Of a DNA stretch of 64,000 nucleotides, positions 34,262 to 42,165 are shown in pieces. Within the stretch, counting starts at the first letter, position 1; each line of letters starts with the position of its first letter. The stretch is from Streptomyces glomeratus (lineage in GTDB: Bacteria > Actinomycetota > Actinomycetes > Streptomycetales > Streptomycetaceae): positions 124,001 to 188,000 of the forward strand of contig NZ_JAKEEB010000011.1 in the NCBI RefSeq assembly GCF_021462825.1, read 5' to 3'. The notes beneath the pieces are model-generated. The model was not told the DNA's origin and did not search any database. It worked only from the letters and a program-made list of their open reading frames with translations. The translations under genes were made by a program, and so were the position numbers.

Positions 34262-35151
34262 CCGAGCTCAGCCTCAAGGCGGCGGCGGTCACCGAGCGCC
34301 CGGCCGCCGAGACGGCGAGCGCGCGGGAACGCGAGGTGTTCCTGCCGCGCGACGCCCGCCGCCGGACGCCGCTCAGCACACTCCGCGAGCGCCTGCGATG
34401 GCCACTGGGCGTCTACACGACCCCGGTCGTGATCCTCGTCGCCTGGGAGGTATTCGCCCGGACCGGAGTGGTCTCGAAGACGTACGCTCCGGCGCCGACG
34501 TCGATCGTGAAGTCCGCCGCCGATCTGTGGCAGCAGGGCGTCCTCGGGCCGGATCTGGCCGTCTCGCTGCAGCGGGCCGGCATCGGTCTCGCGATCGGTC
34601 TGACGGTGGGCATCGTCACCGGCGTGCTCGGCGGGCTGCTGCGCAGCGGTGAGTACCTGTTCAACGGCGTGGTGCAGGTGCTCAACACGATCCCGCTGCT
34701 TGCCGTGCTGCCGCTGATGATCGTGTGGTTCGGCATCGACGAGCTCACGAAGGTGCTGCTGATCTCCTTCGGGGCCGGTGTGCCGATGTATCTCAATTTG
34801 TTCGCCGCGATCCGGGGTGTCGACCAGCGTCTGATCGAGATGGCGCGGACGACGGGCGCGGGTACCTGGCGCTTGGTGACGCGGGTGCTGGTGCCGGGAG
34901 CCCTGCCGGGGTTCCTGGTCGGCCTGCGGTTCTCCCTCGCGTACAGCGTCCTGGGCCTTGTCGCCGCGGAAACGATCAACGCCGACAAGGGACTCGGCTT
35001 CCTCATCACGCAAGGGCAGACGTACCTCCAGACCAACCAGGTCTTCGTGGGGCTGGTGATCTACTCGCTCCTCGGTCTGCTCGCCGACCAGTTCGTCCGG
35101 GCTCTGGAGCGGGTGCTGCTGCGGTGGCGACCCAGTTATGAGGCATCATGA
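34258..35151 (+). CDS. SsuC/TauC-like ABC transporter permease, 297 aa
   Basis: Inner-membrane subunit of a sulfonate/nitrate/taurine-type importer. A hydrophilic N-terminal tail of about 50 residues is followed by about six transmembrane helices (WPLGVYTTPVVILVAWEVFA, GLAIGLTVGIVTGVLGGLL, NTIPLLAVLPLMIVWFGI, FSLAYSVLGLVAAETI, VFVGLVIYSLLGLLADQFV). The EAA-type cytoplasmic loop is MARTTGAGTWRLVTRVLVPG (about 198-217). It starts inside the dioxygenase stop and ends inside the ATPase start, so all three are translationally coupled. Substrate is inferred from neighbours to be a sulfonate or sulfate ester. Confidence 0.9.
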   Translation: MTELSLKAAAVTERPAAETASAREREVFLPRDARRRTPLSTLRERLRWPLGVYTTPVVILVAWEVFARTGVVSKTYAPAPTSIVKSAADLWQQGVLGPDLAVSLQRAGIGLAIGLTVGIVTGVLGGLLRSGEYLFNGVVQVLNTIPLLAVLPLMIVWFGIDELTKVLLISFGAGVPMYLNLFAAIRGVDQRLIEMARTTGAGTWRLVTRVLVPGALPGFLVGLRFSLAYSVLGLVAAETINADKGLGFLITQGQTYLQTNQVFVGLVIYSLLGLLADQFVRALERVLLRWRPSYEAS

Positions 35152-35879
35152 GCAGCACAGTTGCGACCGAGCCGCGTCGGCAGACCGGGGTTGTCGTCGA
35201 GCAGGTGGTCCGTCGGTTCGGTGACCGGGTGGTGCTCGACCAGCTCGACCTCACCATCGGCGACGAGGAGTTGGTGGTCCTGCTCGGCCCCTCGGGCTGC
35301 GGCAAGAGCACCCTGCTGCGTCTGCTCGCCGGCCTTGACCGGCCTGACGGAGGGCGCGTGGAGGTCCCGGCGCGGCGTGCGATCGTCTTCCAGGCCGACC
35401 GGCTGCTGCCCTGGCAGCGTGTCCTGCGCAACGTCACGCTCGGCCTGCACGGACCCGACGCGGAACAGCGAGCCCGTGACGTGCTCGCCGAGGTCGGACT
35501 CGCGGGCCGCGAGAAGGCATGGCCCAAGGAGCTCTCCGGCGGTGAGGCCCAGCGGGTGTCGCTCGCCCGCGCCCTGGTCTCCGAACCCGAACTCGTGCTC
35601 CTCGACGAGCCGTTCGCGGCGCTCGACGCCATCACACGGCTGCGCATGCACGACCTCGTGCGCGCCCTGCGGACCAGGCACCACGCCGCCATGCTGCTCG
35701 TCACCCACGACGTCGACGAGGCGATCGCCCTCGCGGACCGCATCGTCGTCATGAGCAACGGCCGCATCGGCACCTCGCACGAGGTCCACCTATCCGCCGG
35801 TGACCGCGAAGCGAGCGTCGCACGCGAGGAACTCCGCGCCCGGCTCCTGGAAGACCTCGGCCTCGCCGGCCAGCACTGA
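35148..35879 (+). CDS. SsuB/TauB-like ABC transporter ATP-binding protein, 243 aa
   Basis: Nucleotide-binding subunit. Walker A is GPSGCGKST (about residues 47-55), the Q-loop is FQADRLLPWQRV, the signature is LSGGEAQRVSLARAL (about 125-140), Walker B VLLDEPFAALD and the switch His in VTHDVDEA. The short Q-loop pattern LLPWQ is typical of nitrate/sulfonate/taurine transporters. It couples ATP hydrolysis to uptake through the preceding permease. The C-terminal end is slightly extended. It is followed after 45 bp by the binding-protein gene. Confidence 0.93.
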   Translation: MSSTVATEPRRQTGVVVEQVVRRFGDRVVLDQLDLTIGDEELVVLLGPSGCGKSTLLRLLAGLDRPDGGRVEVPARRAIVFQADRLLPWQRVLRNVTLGLHGPDAEQRARDVLAEVGLAGREKAWPKELSGGEAQRVSLARALVSEPELVLLDEPFAALDAITRLRMHDLVRALRTRHHAAMLLVTHDVDEAIALADRIVVMSNGRIGTSHEVHLSAGDREASVAREELRARLLEDLGLAGQH

Positions 35880-35924
35880 CCTCCCCGGAAAAGCCCTCAT
35901 CCAGCACAGAAAGCACGACAACCC

Positions 35925-36983
35925 ATGCGACAGAGAACCAGCAGACTCATCGGCGCCGTCGGCTCGCTCGCCCTGGCGAGCACCCTCGTCGCCTGCGGAT
36001 CGTCCTCGTCGGACACGGCTGCGCCGCTGAGCAATGCCGTCGACGCGAGCGACGCCAAGCACCCCGAGTGGAGCAAGTACACCTTCACCATCGGCGACAA
36101 CGGCGGTGACGGCAGCCAGGAACTGGCGAAGATCACCGGCGTGTTCGACAACGCGCCCTACAAGGTGAAGTTCGCCCGCTTCACCTATGGCCCCCCGCTC
36201 GTGCAGGCCGCAGCCTCGGGCGACATCGACCTCGGCAGCGTGGGTGACGTACCGCCGATCACCGGTGCCGCGAAGGAGTACGGCTTCAAGGTCGTCGCCG
36301 TCAACCGGTCGCTCACGCCGGACCAGGCGGTGGAGAACATCATCGTGCCCAAGGGTTCGACGCTGAAGACGGCCGCCGACCTGAAGGGCAAGAAAATCGC
36401 CGTTCCGCAGGGCAGTTCGGCCCACGGACTGGTCCTGAACGCGCTGAAGAGCGTCGGCCTGACCCCCAAGGACGTGAAGCTGGTCTTCCTCGACCCGGCG
36501 GCCGCCGCGACGGCGTTCAACACCGGCAAGGTGGACGCCTGGTCGATCTGGAACCCGCAGTCCGCGATCGCGGTCAAGAACGGCGCGCGGATCCTGGTGA
36601 AGGGTCTCCCGCCGATCGACCAGACGAGCAGCTACTACGTCGCCAGTGACACCTCGCTGAAGGACAGGACCAAGCGTGCCGCTCTCACGGACGTCCTGAA
36701 GAGGCTGTCGCGGGAATTCGCCTGGGCCGTCAAGAACCCCGACAAGTACGCGCAGGCGCTCTCGAAGGAGCAGGGCATCCCGCTGGCCGACGCCAAGGCG
36801 TCTCTGGCCGCCTACTCCAACCGGGTGACCCCCGTGGAGCAGTCGGACATCGAGCTGGAACAGAAGCTCGCCGACGCCTTCCTGGAGGCGAGTCAGATCA
36901 CCAAGAAGGTGGACGTCAAGTCGATCACCGACAACCTGCTGCCGGCCGGTTACGACAGCTCCAAGCTGAAGGTCACCTCATGA
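35925..36983 (+). CDS. SsuA-like sulfonate-binding lipoprotein, 352 aa
   Basis: Extracytoplasmic solute-binding protein anchored as a lipoprotein. The signal peptide MRQRTSRLIGAVGSLALAST ends in the lipobox LVACG with Cys at residue 25. The mature part has FTIGDNGGDGSQELAKITGV, ASGDIDLGSVGDVPPITGAA, ADLKGKKIAVPQGSSAHGLV and VDAWSIWNPQSAIA, the usual order of NMT1/SsuA proteins. It binds the alkanesulfonate or aryl-sulfonate carried by the preceding permease/ATPase pair. The stop overlaps the start of the monooxygenase gene (ATGA), tying uptake to desulfonation. Confidence 0.92.
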   Translation: MRQRTSRLIGAVGSLALASTLVACGSSSSDTAAPLSNAVDASDAKHPEWSKYTFTIGDNGGDGSQELAKITGVFDNAPYKVKFARFTYGPPLVQAAASGDIDLGSVGDVPPITGAAKEYGFKVVAVNRSLTPDQAVENIIVPKGSTLKTAADLKGKKIAVPQGSSAHGLVLNALKSVGLTPKDVKLVFLDPAAAATAFNTGKVDAWSIWNPQSAIAVKNGARILVKGLPPIDQTSSYYVASDTSLKDRTKRAALTDVLKRLSREFAWAVKNPDKYAQALSKEQGIPLADAKASLAAYSNRVTPVEQSDIELEQKLADAFLEASQITKKVDVKSITDNLLPAGYDSSKLKVTS

Positions 36984-38305
36984 GCGCCGGACGGCAGCTC
37001 CACCTCAACGCCTTCCTCATGGAAGCGGGCCACCACGAGGCGGCCTGGCGGCTCCCGCACAGCAACCCCCGGGCCGACTTCGACCTGCGGCACTGGATCG
37101 AGCTGGCGCAGCTCGCCGAGAGCGCCAAGTTCGACTCGCTGTTCCTCGCGGACGGCCCCGCCCTCATCGGCACCGGCGAGTTCCGGCCGCCGGGCCAGCT
37201 GGAGCCACTGACGCTGCTGACCGCGCTGTCCCAGGTCACCAGCAGGATCGGCCTCATCGCCACCGTCTCGTCGACGTACAACGAGCCGTACAACCTCGCC
37301 CGCAGGCTCGCGTCCGTCGACCACGTCAGCGGCGGCCGCGCCGGCTGGAACATCGTCACCTCGGCAGGGGCCGACGAGGCCGCCAACTTCGGCCTCGACG
37401 ACCGCCCCGGCCATGCCGAACGCTACGCCCGCGCAGACGAGTTCCTGACGGTCGCCAAGGCGCTGTGGGACAGCTGGGAGTCCGAGGCCGTCATTGCGGA
37501 CAGGACCACCGGACGCTACGCCGACCCCGCCCGCCTGCACCGACTCGGCCACCAGGGCAGGTACTTCAAGGTGGCCGGCCCGCTCAACGTCCAGCGTCCA
37601 CCGCAGGGCTATCCGCTGCTCGTCCAGGCCGGCTCCTCCGCAGACGGCAAGGACTTCGCGGCCCGCCACGCCGAAGCGATCTTCACGGCGCACACGACGT
37701 ACGAACGCGCCGCCGCCTTCTACGCCGACATCAAGGCACGGACCAGAGCCGCGGGCCGCGACCCGGACGGCGTGATCGTCCTGCCGGGCATCGTCCCGTA
37801 CATCGGGTCGACCGAAGAGGAAGCCCGGGCGCTCGCGCGGCAGTTCGACGAGCTGCGCGTCCCGGAGTACGGCCTGCGCCAGCTGGCCGCCGTGTTCGAG
37901 ACCGAGCCATCGGTCTTCGAACTCGACGAGCCACTGCCGGACTTCATCCTCGCCAGGCCGAAGCTGGAAGGCTCGCAGAGCCGCTCCGACCTGATCATCG
38001 ACCTCGCGGTGCGCGAGAAGCTGACGGTCCGGCAGATCATTTCCCGGCTCGGGGGCGGACGCGGCCACTTCGAGTTCGTCGGCACGCCCGAGCAGGTCGC
38101 GGACACGATCATCAGCTGGTTCGAGGGCGGCGCGGCAGACGGGTTCAACATCATGGCCCCCGCCCTGCCGTCCGGCCTGGCGGCCTTCGTCGAGCACGTG
38201 CTGCCGATCCTGCGCGGCAAGGGGCTGTTCCGCGAGGACTACGAGGGCACGACCCTGCGCGAGCACTACGGGCTTGCGGTCCCCGCGAACCAGTTCCATG
38301 GCTGA
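36980..38305 (+). CDS. LLM-class flavin monooxygenase, NtaA/SnaA/DszA family, 441 aa
   Basis: FMNH2-dependent monooxygenase using flavin from a separate reductase. Family markers are HLNAFLMEAGHHEAAWRLP (N-terminus), SLFLADGPALIG, STYNEPYNLARRLASVDHVS and SGGRAGWNIVTSAG (about residues 90-135), YFKVAGPLNVQRPPQGYPLL (about 190) and the C-terminal GTTLREHYGLAVP. Known relatives act on dibenzothiophene sulfone (DszA), nitrilotriacetate and dimethyl sulfide. Here, directly behind a sulfonate importer, it probably cleaves a C-S bond of an imported organosulfur compound. Full length. Confidence 0.9.
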   Translation: MSAGRQLHLNAFLMEAGHHEAAWRLPHSNPRADFDLRHWIELAQLAESAKFDSLFLADGPALIGTGEFRPPGQLEPLTLLTALSQVTSRIGLIATVSSTYNEPYNLARRLASVDHVSGGRAGWNIVTSAGADEAANFGLDDRPGHAERYARADEFLTVAKALWDSWESEAVIADRTTGRYADPARLHRLGHQGRYFKVAGPLNVQRPPQGYPLLVQAGSSADGKDFAARHAEAIFTAHTTYERAAAFYADIKARTRAAGRDPDGVIVLPGIVPYIGSTEEEARALARQFDELRVPEYGLRQLAAVFETEPSVFELDEPLPDFILARPKLEGSQSRSDLIIDLAVREKLTVRQIISRLGGGRGHFEFVGTPEQVADTIISWFEGGAADGFNIMAPALPSGLAAFVEHVLPILRGKGLFREDYEGTTLREHYGLAVPANQFHG

Positions 38306-38556
38306 CCGGTTTTCCGGGTCGACCAGCTTCCCCTGGCTGACCTGATCGCGACTCCCGCCGCATCCACTTCCCGGAGCGGCGGGAGTCCGCCCGCACTACG
38401 GGGCGAGGGCCTGCGCAAGACGTAGATCGGTGTGAACGCGGCGTCGAGCGGCGCTGCCGTCCACCCGGGCATCCGCGACGCGGGACGGACCTCTTGACGC
38501 CGGCATCGGTCGGATCGAAACTCAATGGGGGAATCCTAGTGAACAGGTAGGGAAGC

Positions 38557-38670
38557 ATGAGGCGCTTTGATCCGGTCACCGTCCGAGTGAGCCGCCCGCC
38601 TCTCCTCCTCACCTCCCGCCGCCACATCGACCTGGAGCGCGTCTGCAGTGCGATCAGGGCCCAGGGCTGA
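38557..38670 (+). CDS. short leader peptide, 37 aa
   Basis: Small ORF from the ATG at 38557 (preceded by AGGGAAGC) containing LLLTSRRHIDLERVCSAIRA. It shares the RRHIDLxRVxSA core with the other leader peptides of the window; the cysteine here lies within that core (VCSA). It precedes the glutathione-transferase-like gene by 152 bp and is placed to act as an attenuator for it. Expression is not shown. Confidence 0.65.
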   Translation: MRRFDPVTVRVSRPPLLLTSRRHIDLERVCSAIRAQG

Positions 38671-38822
38671 GCCGGGCCCGTCCCGCGCCGACGGCGTCCC
38701 CCTTTCCCCCTGAGGGGTCGCCCTGAGGTGTCGTCCCCTCAGGCGCGCACAGGAGAGCCCTGCTCCCTCGTCCGACGTCGTTTCCGCCGCGCGTACGTCC
38801 ACGCCCGCTCCCGGGGAGAGTC

Positions 38823-39686
38823 ATGACCGTCACACCGCAGGCCGCCCGCGCCACCGCCCAGCTCGTGCCCGCATTCCGCGGCCGTATCGGCAGGGACGCG
38901 CGCAGTGGCCACTACGCCGTTCCGGGCCGCTACCGCCTCTATCTGTCGACGGCCTCTCCCGACAGCCTCCGCATCGCCGTCGCACACAGTTTGCTCGGTC
39001 TGGACACCGTCTGTTCGGTGACTTTCCTGCCGGCCGTGCCCGACTGTCCCGAGGGGGGTCACTCCGCTCTGCGTCCGCTGTACGAGGCGAGTGCACACCG
39101 GTACATCGGTCCGGCCGTCGCTCCGGTCCTCAGCGACGACTGGTCCGGACGGATCGTGAGCACTCACGCCCCGGACATCATGCGCGATCTGGCCCGCCGC
39201 TTCGACACCGGCGGCCTCTCGCTCTACCCCTGCGGCGCAGAGTCGGAGATCGAGGCCGTGGAGCGGATGTGCGCGCAGGGCATGGACGAGGCCGCTCAGC
39301 GTGCCGGCTCGTCCGACGGCGGGCAGGCGGAGCGCGACGCGGCACTCGGGACGCTGCTGGAGACGCTGGACGCGCTGGATCGCTGGCTCGTCGGACGCAC
39401 ATACGTGATCCGTGACGAAGTCACCGCCGCCGACGTCGAGTTGTGGGTGGCCCTGGTCCAGCTCGACACCGTGCACCGCAACCACCTCGACGCCGCCGCG
39501 GTCCAGCGCATCGCCGACCACCCGGTGCTGTGGACCTACGCGCGCCGCCTGGCCGCCCACCCGGCCTTCGGTACCCACCTCGACCTCGACGGCATCGAAC
39601 GCCGTCACCACGCCCGATGCCGGGGCCTGGAGGCAGCCGGAGCGGCCGTCCAGATCCTGGACTGGGCGGCACACGCAGCCCATTAG
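38823..39686 (+). CDS. glutathionyl-hydroquinone-reductase-like (GST) protein lacking the catalytic Cys, 287 aa
   Basis: GST-fold protein of the Xi/ECM4-YqjG type. The C-terminal helical domain is clear (GTLLETLDALDRWLVGRTYV, AADVELWVALVQLDTVHRNH, RIADHPVLWTYARRLAAHPA). At the N-terminal active site, where the family has a C-P-W motif, this protein reads YLSTASPDSLRIAVAHSLLG, so the redox cysteine is absent. Two later Cys (SVTFLPAVPDC, LSLYPCGAE) do not occupy that position. Streptomyces use mycothiol rather than glutathione, so a different thiol or a non-catalytic role is likely. The leader peptide upstream suggests sulfur-dependent control. Confidence 0.75.
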   Translation: MTVTPQAARATAQLVPAFRGRIGRDARSGHYAVPGRYRLYLSTASPDSLRIAVAHSLLGLDTVCSVTFLPAVPDCPEGGHSALRPLYEASAHRYIGPAVAPVLSDDWSGRIVSTHAPDIMRDLARRFDTGGLSLYPCGAESEIEAVERMCAQGMDEAAQRAGSSDGGQAERDAALGTLLETLDALDRWLVGRTYVIRDEVTAADVELWVALVQLDTVHRNHLDAAAVQRIADHPVLWTYARRLAAHPAFGTHLDLDGIERRHHARCRGLEAAGAAVQILDWAAHAAH

Positions 39687-39816
39687 GTCCTGACGTCGAT
39701 CTGACCGAGGCGCTGGCAGACGGTCTTTCCCCGGAGGGAGGCCGGTACGCCGACTACCGGGAAGGACTGAGGCCGGCACTCCCGGCCCGCGGCCCGTTCC
39801 ACCTGGTGGACCGGCG

Positions 39817-39846
39817 TTGACATTCGTTCGGGCCATTGTCTTAACT
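39817..39846 (+). promoter_or_regulatory. candidate promoter of the riboswitch-controlled transporter operon
   Basis: A consensus -35 hexamer TTGACA (39817-39822) is followed after 18 bp by TTAACT (39841-39846) as a weak -10. It lies 14 bp before the predicted riboswitch, in an otherwise gene-free gap after the GST-like gene, and would start transcription just ahead of the aptamer. Confidence 0.5.
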
Positions 39847-39859
39847 ACGTGCCCAGAAC

Positions 39860-39940
39860 GGTCATGAGTGTCAGCGACAAGCCCTGGCTGGCTGACCGGC
39901 AACCCTCGCACCGCGGTGGGGTGCCCCAGGTGACGACCGG
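39860..39940 (+). promoter_or_regulatory. SAM-IV-like S-adenosylmethionine riboswitch
   Basis: The sequence has the layout of the actinobacterial SAM-IV aptamer: outer stem GGTC (39860-39863) pairing with GACC (39935-39938), a P2 stem GTCAGC/GCTGAC (39870-39875 with 39891-39896) around a CAAGCCC loop, then the conserved cores CCGGCAACCCTC and GGTGGGGTGCC. These conserved blocks in this order are characteristic of SAM-responsive riboswitches upstream of methionine and sulfur genes. It stands ahead of a leader peptide and an amino-acid-type ABC transporter, so high SAM would lower transporter expression. The exact 3' extent (extra pseudoknot helices) is not resolved by eye. Confidence 0.8.
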
Positions 39941-39998
39941 ACCGATGACGTATCGGTAAGCGCGAGGCCCACAGGGCCGGAACAGTGACGGTGACGCC

Positions 39999-40148
39999 AT
40001 GTACGCAGCTCCCAGGACGGCGACACGCCGCCCGCAGGGCTGCGTACCGTCGTACGCGAACCTGCTCGTCGCCGATCGTGCCGTCGATCTGCTCCGCGTG
40101 AACAGCGCACTGTGTACCGCACCGGGCCGCGCCCGCTGTCGGGGCTGA
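39999..40148 (+). CDS. leader peptide, 49 aa, between SAM riboswitch and transporter
   Basis: ORF from the ATG at 39999 to TGA at 40148. Its middle reads LVADRAVDLLRVNSALCTAP, a degenerate form of the RxVDLxRVxSAxC motif of the other leader peptides, with two further Cys codons (one early, one near the end, RARCRG). It begins about 60 bp after the aptamer and ends 141 bp before the permease gene. It may be the expression-platform ORF or a second, cysteine-sensing layer. Confidence 0.6.
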   Translation: MYAAPRTATRRPQGCVPSYANLLVADRAVDLLRVNSALCTAPGRARCRG

Positions 40149-40289
40149 CACCTCCCCGCAGCCCCCGCACCTCCTGACCGACACCGCCCGCGCGGTGTGC
40201 CGTCGTCCTCCACACCCCGGTACCTCGCCGTCGTCTGCTCCCGCACGCCGCCGCGCTTCCGGGGTGTCCCCACCCAGCCGGAGCCCACC

Positions 40290-41270
40290 ATGAGTGAACC
40301 CCCTGGCGCCACCGTCACCCTCCCCGAAGCGCCGACCGCCGACGAACGTCAGCAAGCCCTCACTGCCCAGCGAGTCCTGCCGCTACGGCGGCCAGGACGC
40401 TGGATCGCCACCGCGGCGGTCCTGGTCCTGGCCGCCCAGTTCGTCCACGGACTGGTCTCCAACCCCTTCTACCAATGGGACCGCTTCGGCTACTGGTTCC
40501 TGCGGCCGAACATCCTCGACGGACTCCTCATCACCCTCGAAGTCACCGCCTACAGCGCGGTGCTGGGCCTCCTCGGCGGCATCCTGCTAGCCCTGGCCCG
40601 GCTGTCGAAGAGCCCAGTGCTGCGCGCGGTCAGCTGGACCTACGTCTGGGCGCTGCGCTCCATACCGCTCATCGTGGTGCTGATCTTCCTCTACAACTTC
40701 AGCGCCCTGTACAAGACGCTGAGCATCGGTGTCCCCTTCGGCCCTGCCTTCTTCACCTTCGACGAGTCCCGGCTCGCCACCGACATGGCCGTCGCCGTCG
40801 TCGGCCTCAGCCTCAACGAGGCCGCCTACGCCGCCGAGGTCGTACGCGGCGGCATCCTCTCCGTCGACCAGGGCCAGCACGAGGCGGCCGCGGCGCTCGG
40901 CCTGCCCAAGGGCTACCAGTTCCGCAGGATCGTCTTTCCGCAGGCGCTGCGTTCGATCGTCCCGAACTACGTCAACCAGCTCATCGGCCTGATCAAGGGC
41001 ACCTCGCTGGTCTTCTACGTCTCCCTGCTCGACCTGTTCGGCTCCGCACAGACCATGGGCTCCACCTACCCCGGCGACATCGTGCCGCTGCTGCTGGTCG
41101 TCACCGTCTGGTACCTGGTCCTGACCAGCGTCGTCTCCGTCATCCAGTTCTACGTCGAGCGGTACTACGCCCGCGGTGCCACCCGCAGCCTGCCGCCGAC
41201 ACCGCTGCAGAAGCTCCGCACCGGTCTGACCGACCTGCGGGCCCGCATCCGCCGGGAGGCCGCCGTATGA
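40290..41270 (+). CDS. polar amino-acid-type ABC transporter permease, 326 aa
   Basis: HisM/TcyB-type permease. After a 40-residue hydrophilic N-terminus come about five to six helices (WIATAAVLVLAAQFVHGLV, GLLITLEVTAYSAVLGLLGG, SIPLIVVLIFLYNFSALY, ALRSIPLIV), and the EAA loop is GGILSVDQGQHEAAAALGLP (about residues 190-209). The family carries polar amino acids, cystine or methionine-like compounds. Because a SAM-type riboswitch and Cys-containing leader peptide precede it, cystine, methionine or another sulfur amino acid is the likely cargo. It overlaps the ATPase gene start by four bases. Confidence 0.88.
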   Translation: MSEPPGATVTLPEAPTADERQQALTAQRVLPLRRPGRWIATAAVLVLAAQFVHGLVSNPFYQWDRFGYWFLRPNILDGLLITLEVTAYSAVLGLLGGILLALARLSKSPVLRAVSWTYVWALRSIPLIVVLIFLYNFSALYKTLSIGVPFGPAFFTFDESRLATDMAVAVVGLSLNEAAYAAEVVRGGILSVDQGQHEAAAALGLPKGYQFRRIVFPQALRSIVPNYVNQLIGLIKGTSLVFYVSLLDLFGSAQTMGSTYPGDIVPLLLVVTVWYLVLTSVVSVIQFYVERYYARGATRSLPPTPLQKLRTGLTDLRARIRREAAV

Positions 41271-42103
41271 CCGCCGACACGCTCGAAGCCCTGGCGGACG
41301 TCGAGGCCGCCACCGTCGAGATCCACGACGTGCACAAGTGGTACGGCACCCACCGGGTGTTGAACGGCATCGACCTGACCGTCCGCCCCGGCGAGGTCAC
41401 CGTCATCCTCGGTCCGTCCGGATCCGGGAAGTCCACCCTGCTGCGGGTCATCAACCATCTGGAGAAACCCGAGATCGGCTACGTCAGCATCAACGGCGAG
41501 CTGATCGGCGTGAAGCGGCAGGGCGACCGAAGGGAGACGGGGGTCCCCCCGGCCGAAGGCTGGGGGAGGCTGAAGGAGCTGAGCGAGAGGGCCATCCTCA
41601 CCCAGCGCGCCCGGATCGGCTTCGTCTTCCAGAACTTCAACCTCTTCCCGCACCTGACCGTCCTCGACAACGTGGCCGCCGCGCCCGTCGCCACCGGGAA
41701 GCTCGGCAAGCCCGAGGCCCTGGAACTCGCCCGCGAACTCCTCGACCGGGTCGGCCTCGCCGACAAGACCGGCGCCTATCCACGCCAGCTCTCCGGTGGC
41801 CAGCAGCAGCGTGTCGCCATCGCCCGCGCCCTCGCACTGCGCCCCGGAGTCATTCTCTTCGACGAGCCGACCTCCGCCCTGGACCCCGAACTCGTCGGTG
41901 AGGTCCTCGCCGTCATCAAGGACCTGGCGACCAGCGGCACCACCCTCGTCATCGTCACCCACGAGATCGGCTTCGCCCGCGAGATCGCCGACCGGGTCGT
42001 CTTCATCGACGGCGGAAAGATCGTCGAGCAGGGGCCGCCCTCCGAGGTCCTCGACAAGCCCCGGCACGAGCGGACCCGGGACTTCCTCAGCAAGGTCCTC
42101 TGA
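41267..42103 (+). CDS. amino-acid-type ABC transporter ATP-binding protein with an in-frame repeat insertion, 278 aa
   Basis: GlnQ/HisP-type ATPase: Walker A GPSGSGKST (about residues 46-54), Q-loop FVFQNFNLFPHLTVLDNV, signature LSGGQQQRVAIARALA, Walker B VILFDEPTSALDPELVGEVL and switch His VTHEIGFAREIAD. Between about residues 88 and 105 (GDRRETGVPPAEGWGRLKEL) there is an insertion relative to the family, encoded by a GC-rich palindromic repeat at 41537-41569 that keeps the frame. It pairs with the preceding permease and following binding protein. Function is probably retained because the insertion lies between Walker A and the Q-loop in a variable loop. Confidence 0.9.
   Translation: MTADTLEALADVEAATVEIHDVHKWYGTHRVLNGIDLTVRPGEVTVILGPSGSGKSTLLRVINHLEKPEIGYVSINGELIGVKRQGDRRETGVPPAEGWGRLKELSERAILTQRARIGFVFQNFNLFPHLTVLDNVAAAPVATGKLGKPEALELARELLDRVGLADKTGAYPRQLSGGQQQRVAIARALALRPGVILFDEPTSALDPELVGEVLAVIKDLATSGTTLVIVTHEIGFAREIADRVVFIDGGKIVEQGPPSEVLDKPRHERTRDFLSKVL
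41537..41569 (-). repeat. GC-rich palindromic repeat inside the ABC ATPase gene
   Basis: ACGGGGGTCCCCCCGG then CCGAAGGCTGGGGGAGG. It is the reverse complement type of the repeats at 45425 and 46833 (CTCCCCCA-core-GGGGGGACCCCC). It adds roughly 11-14 residues to the protein without breaking the frame. Confidence 0.75.
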
Positions 42104-42165
42104 CCCGCCGCATCCCTCGACTTCCCTCACCCCACCCTCATCACCTCCAGCGACAAGGAACAGCC

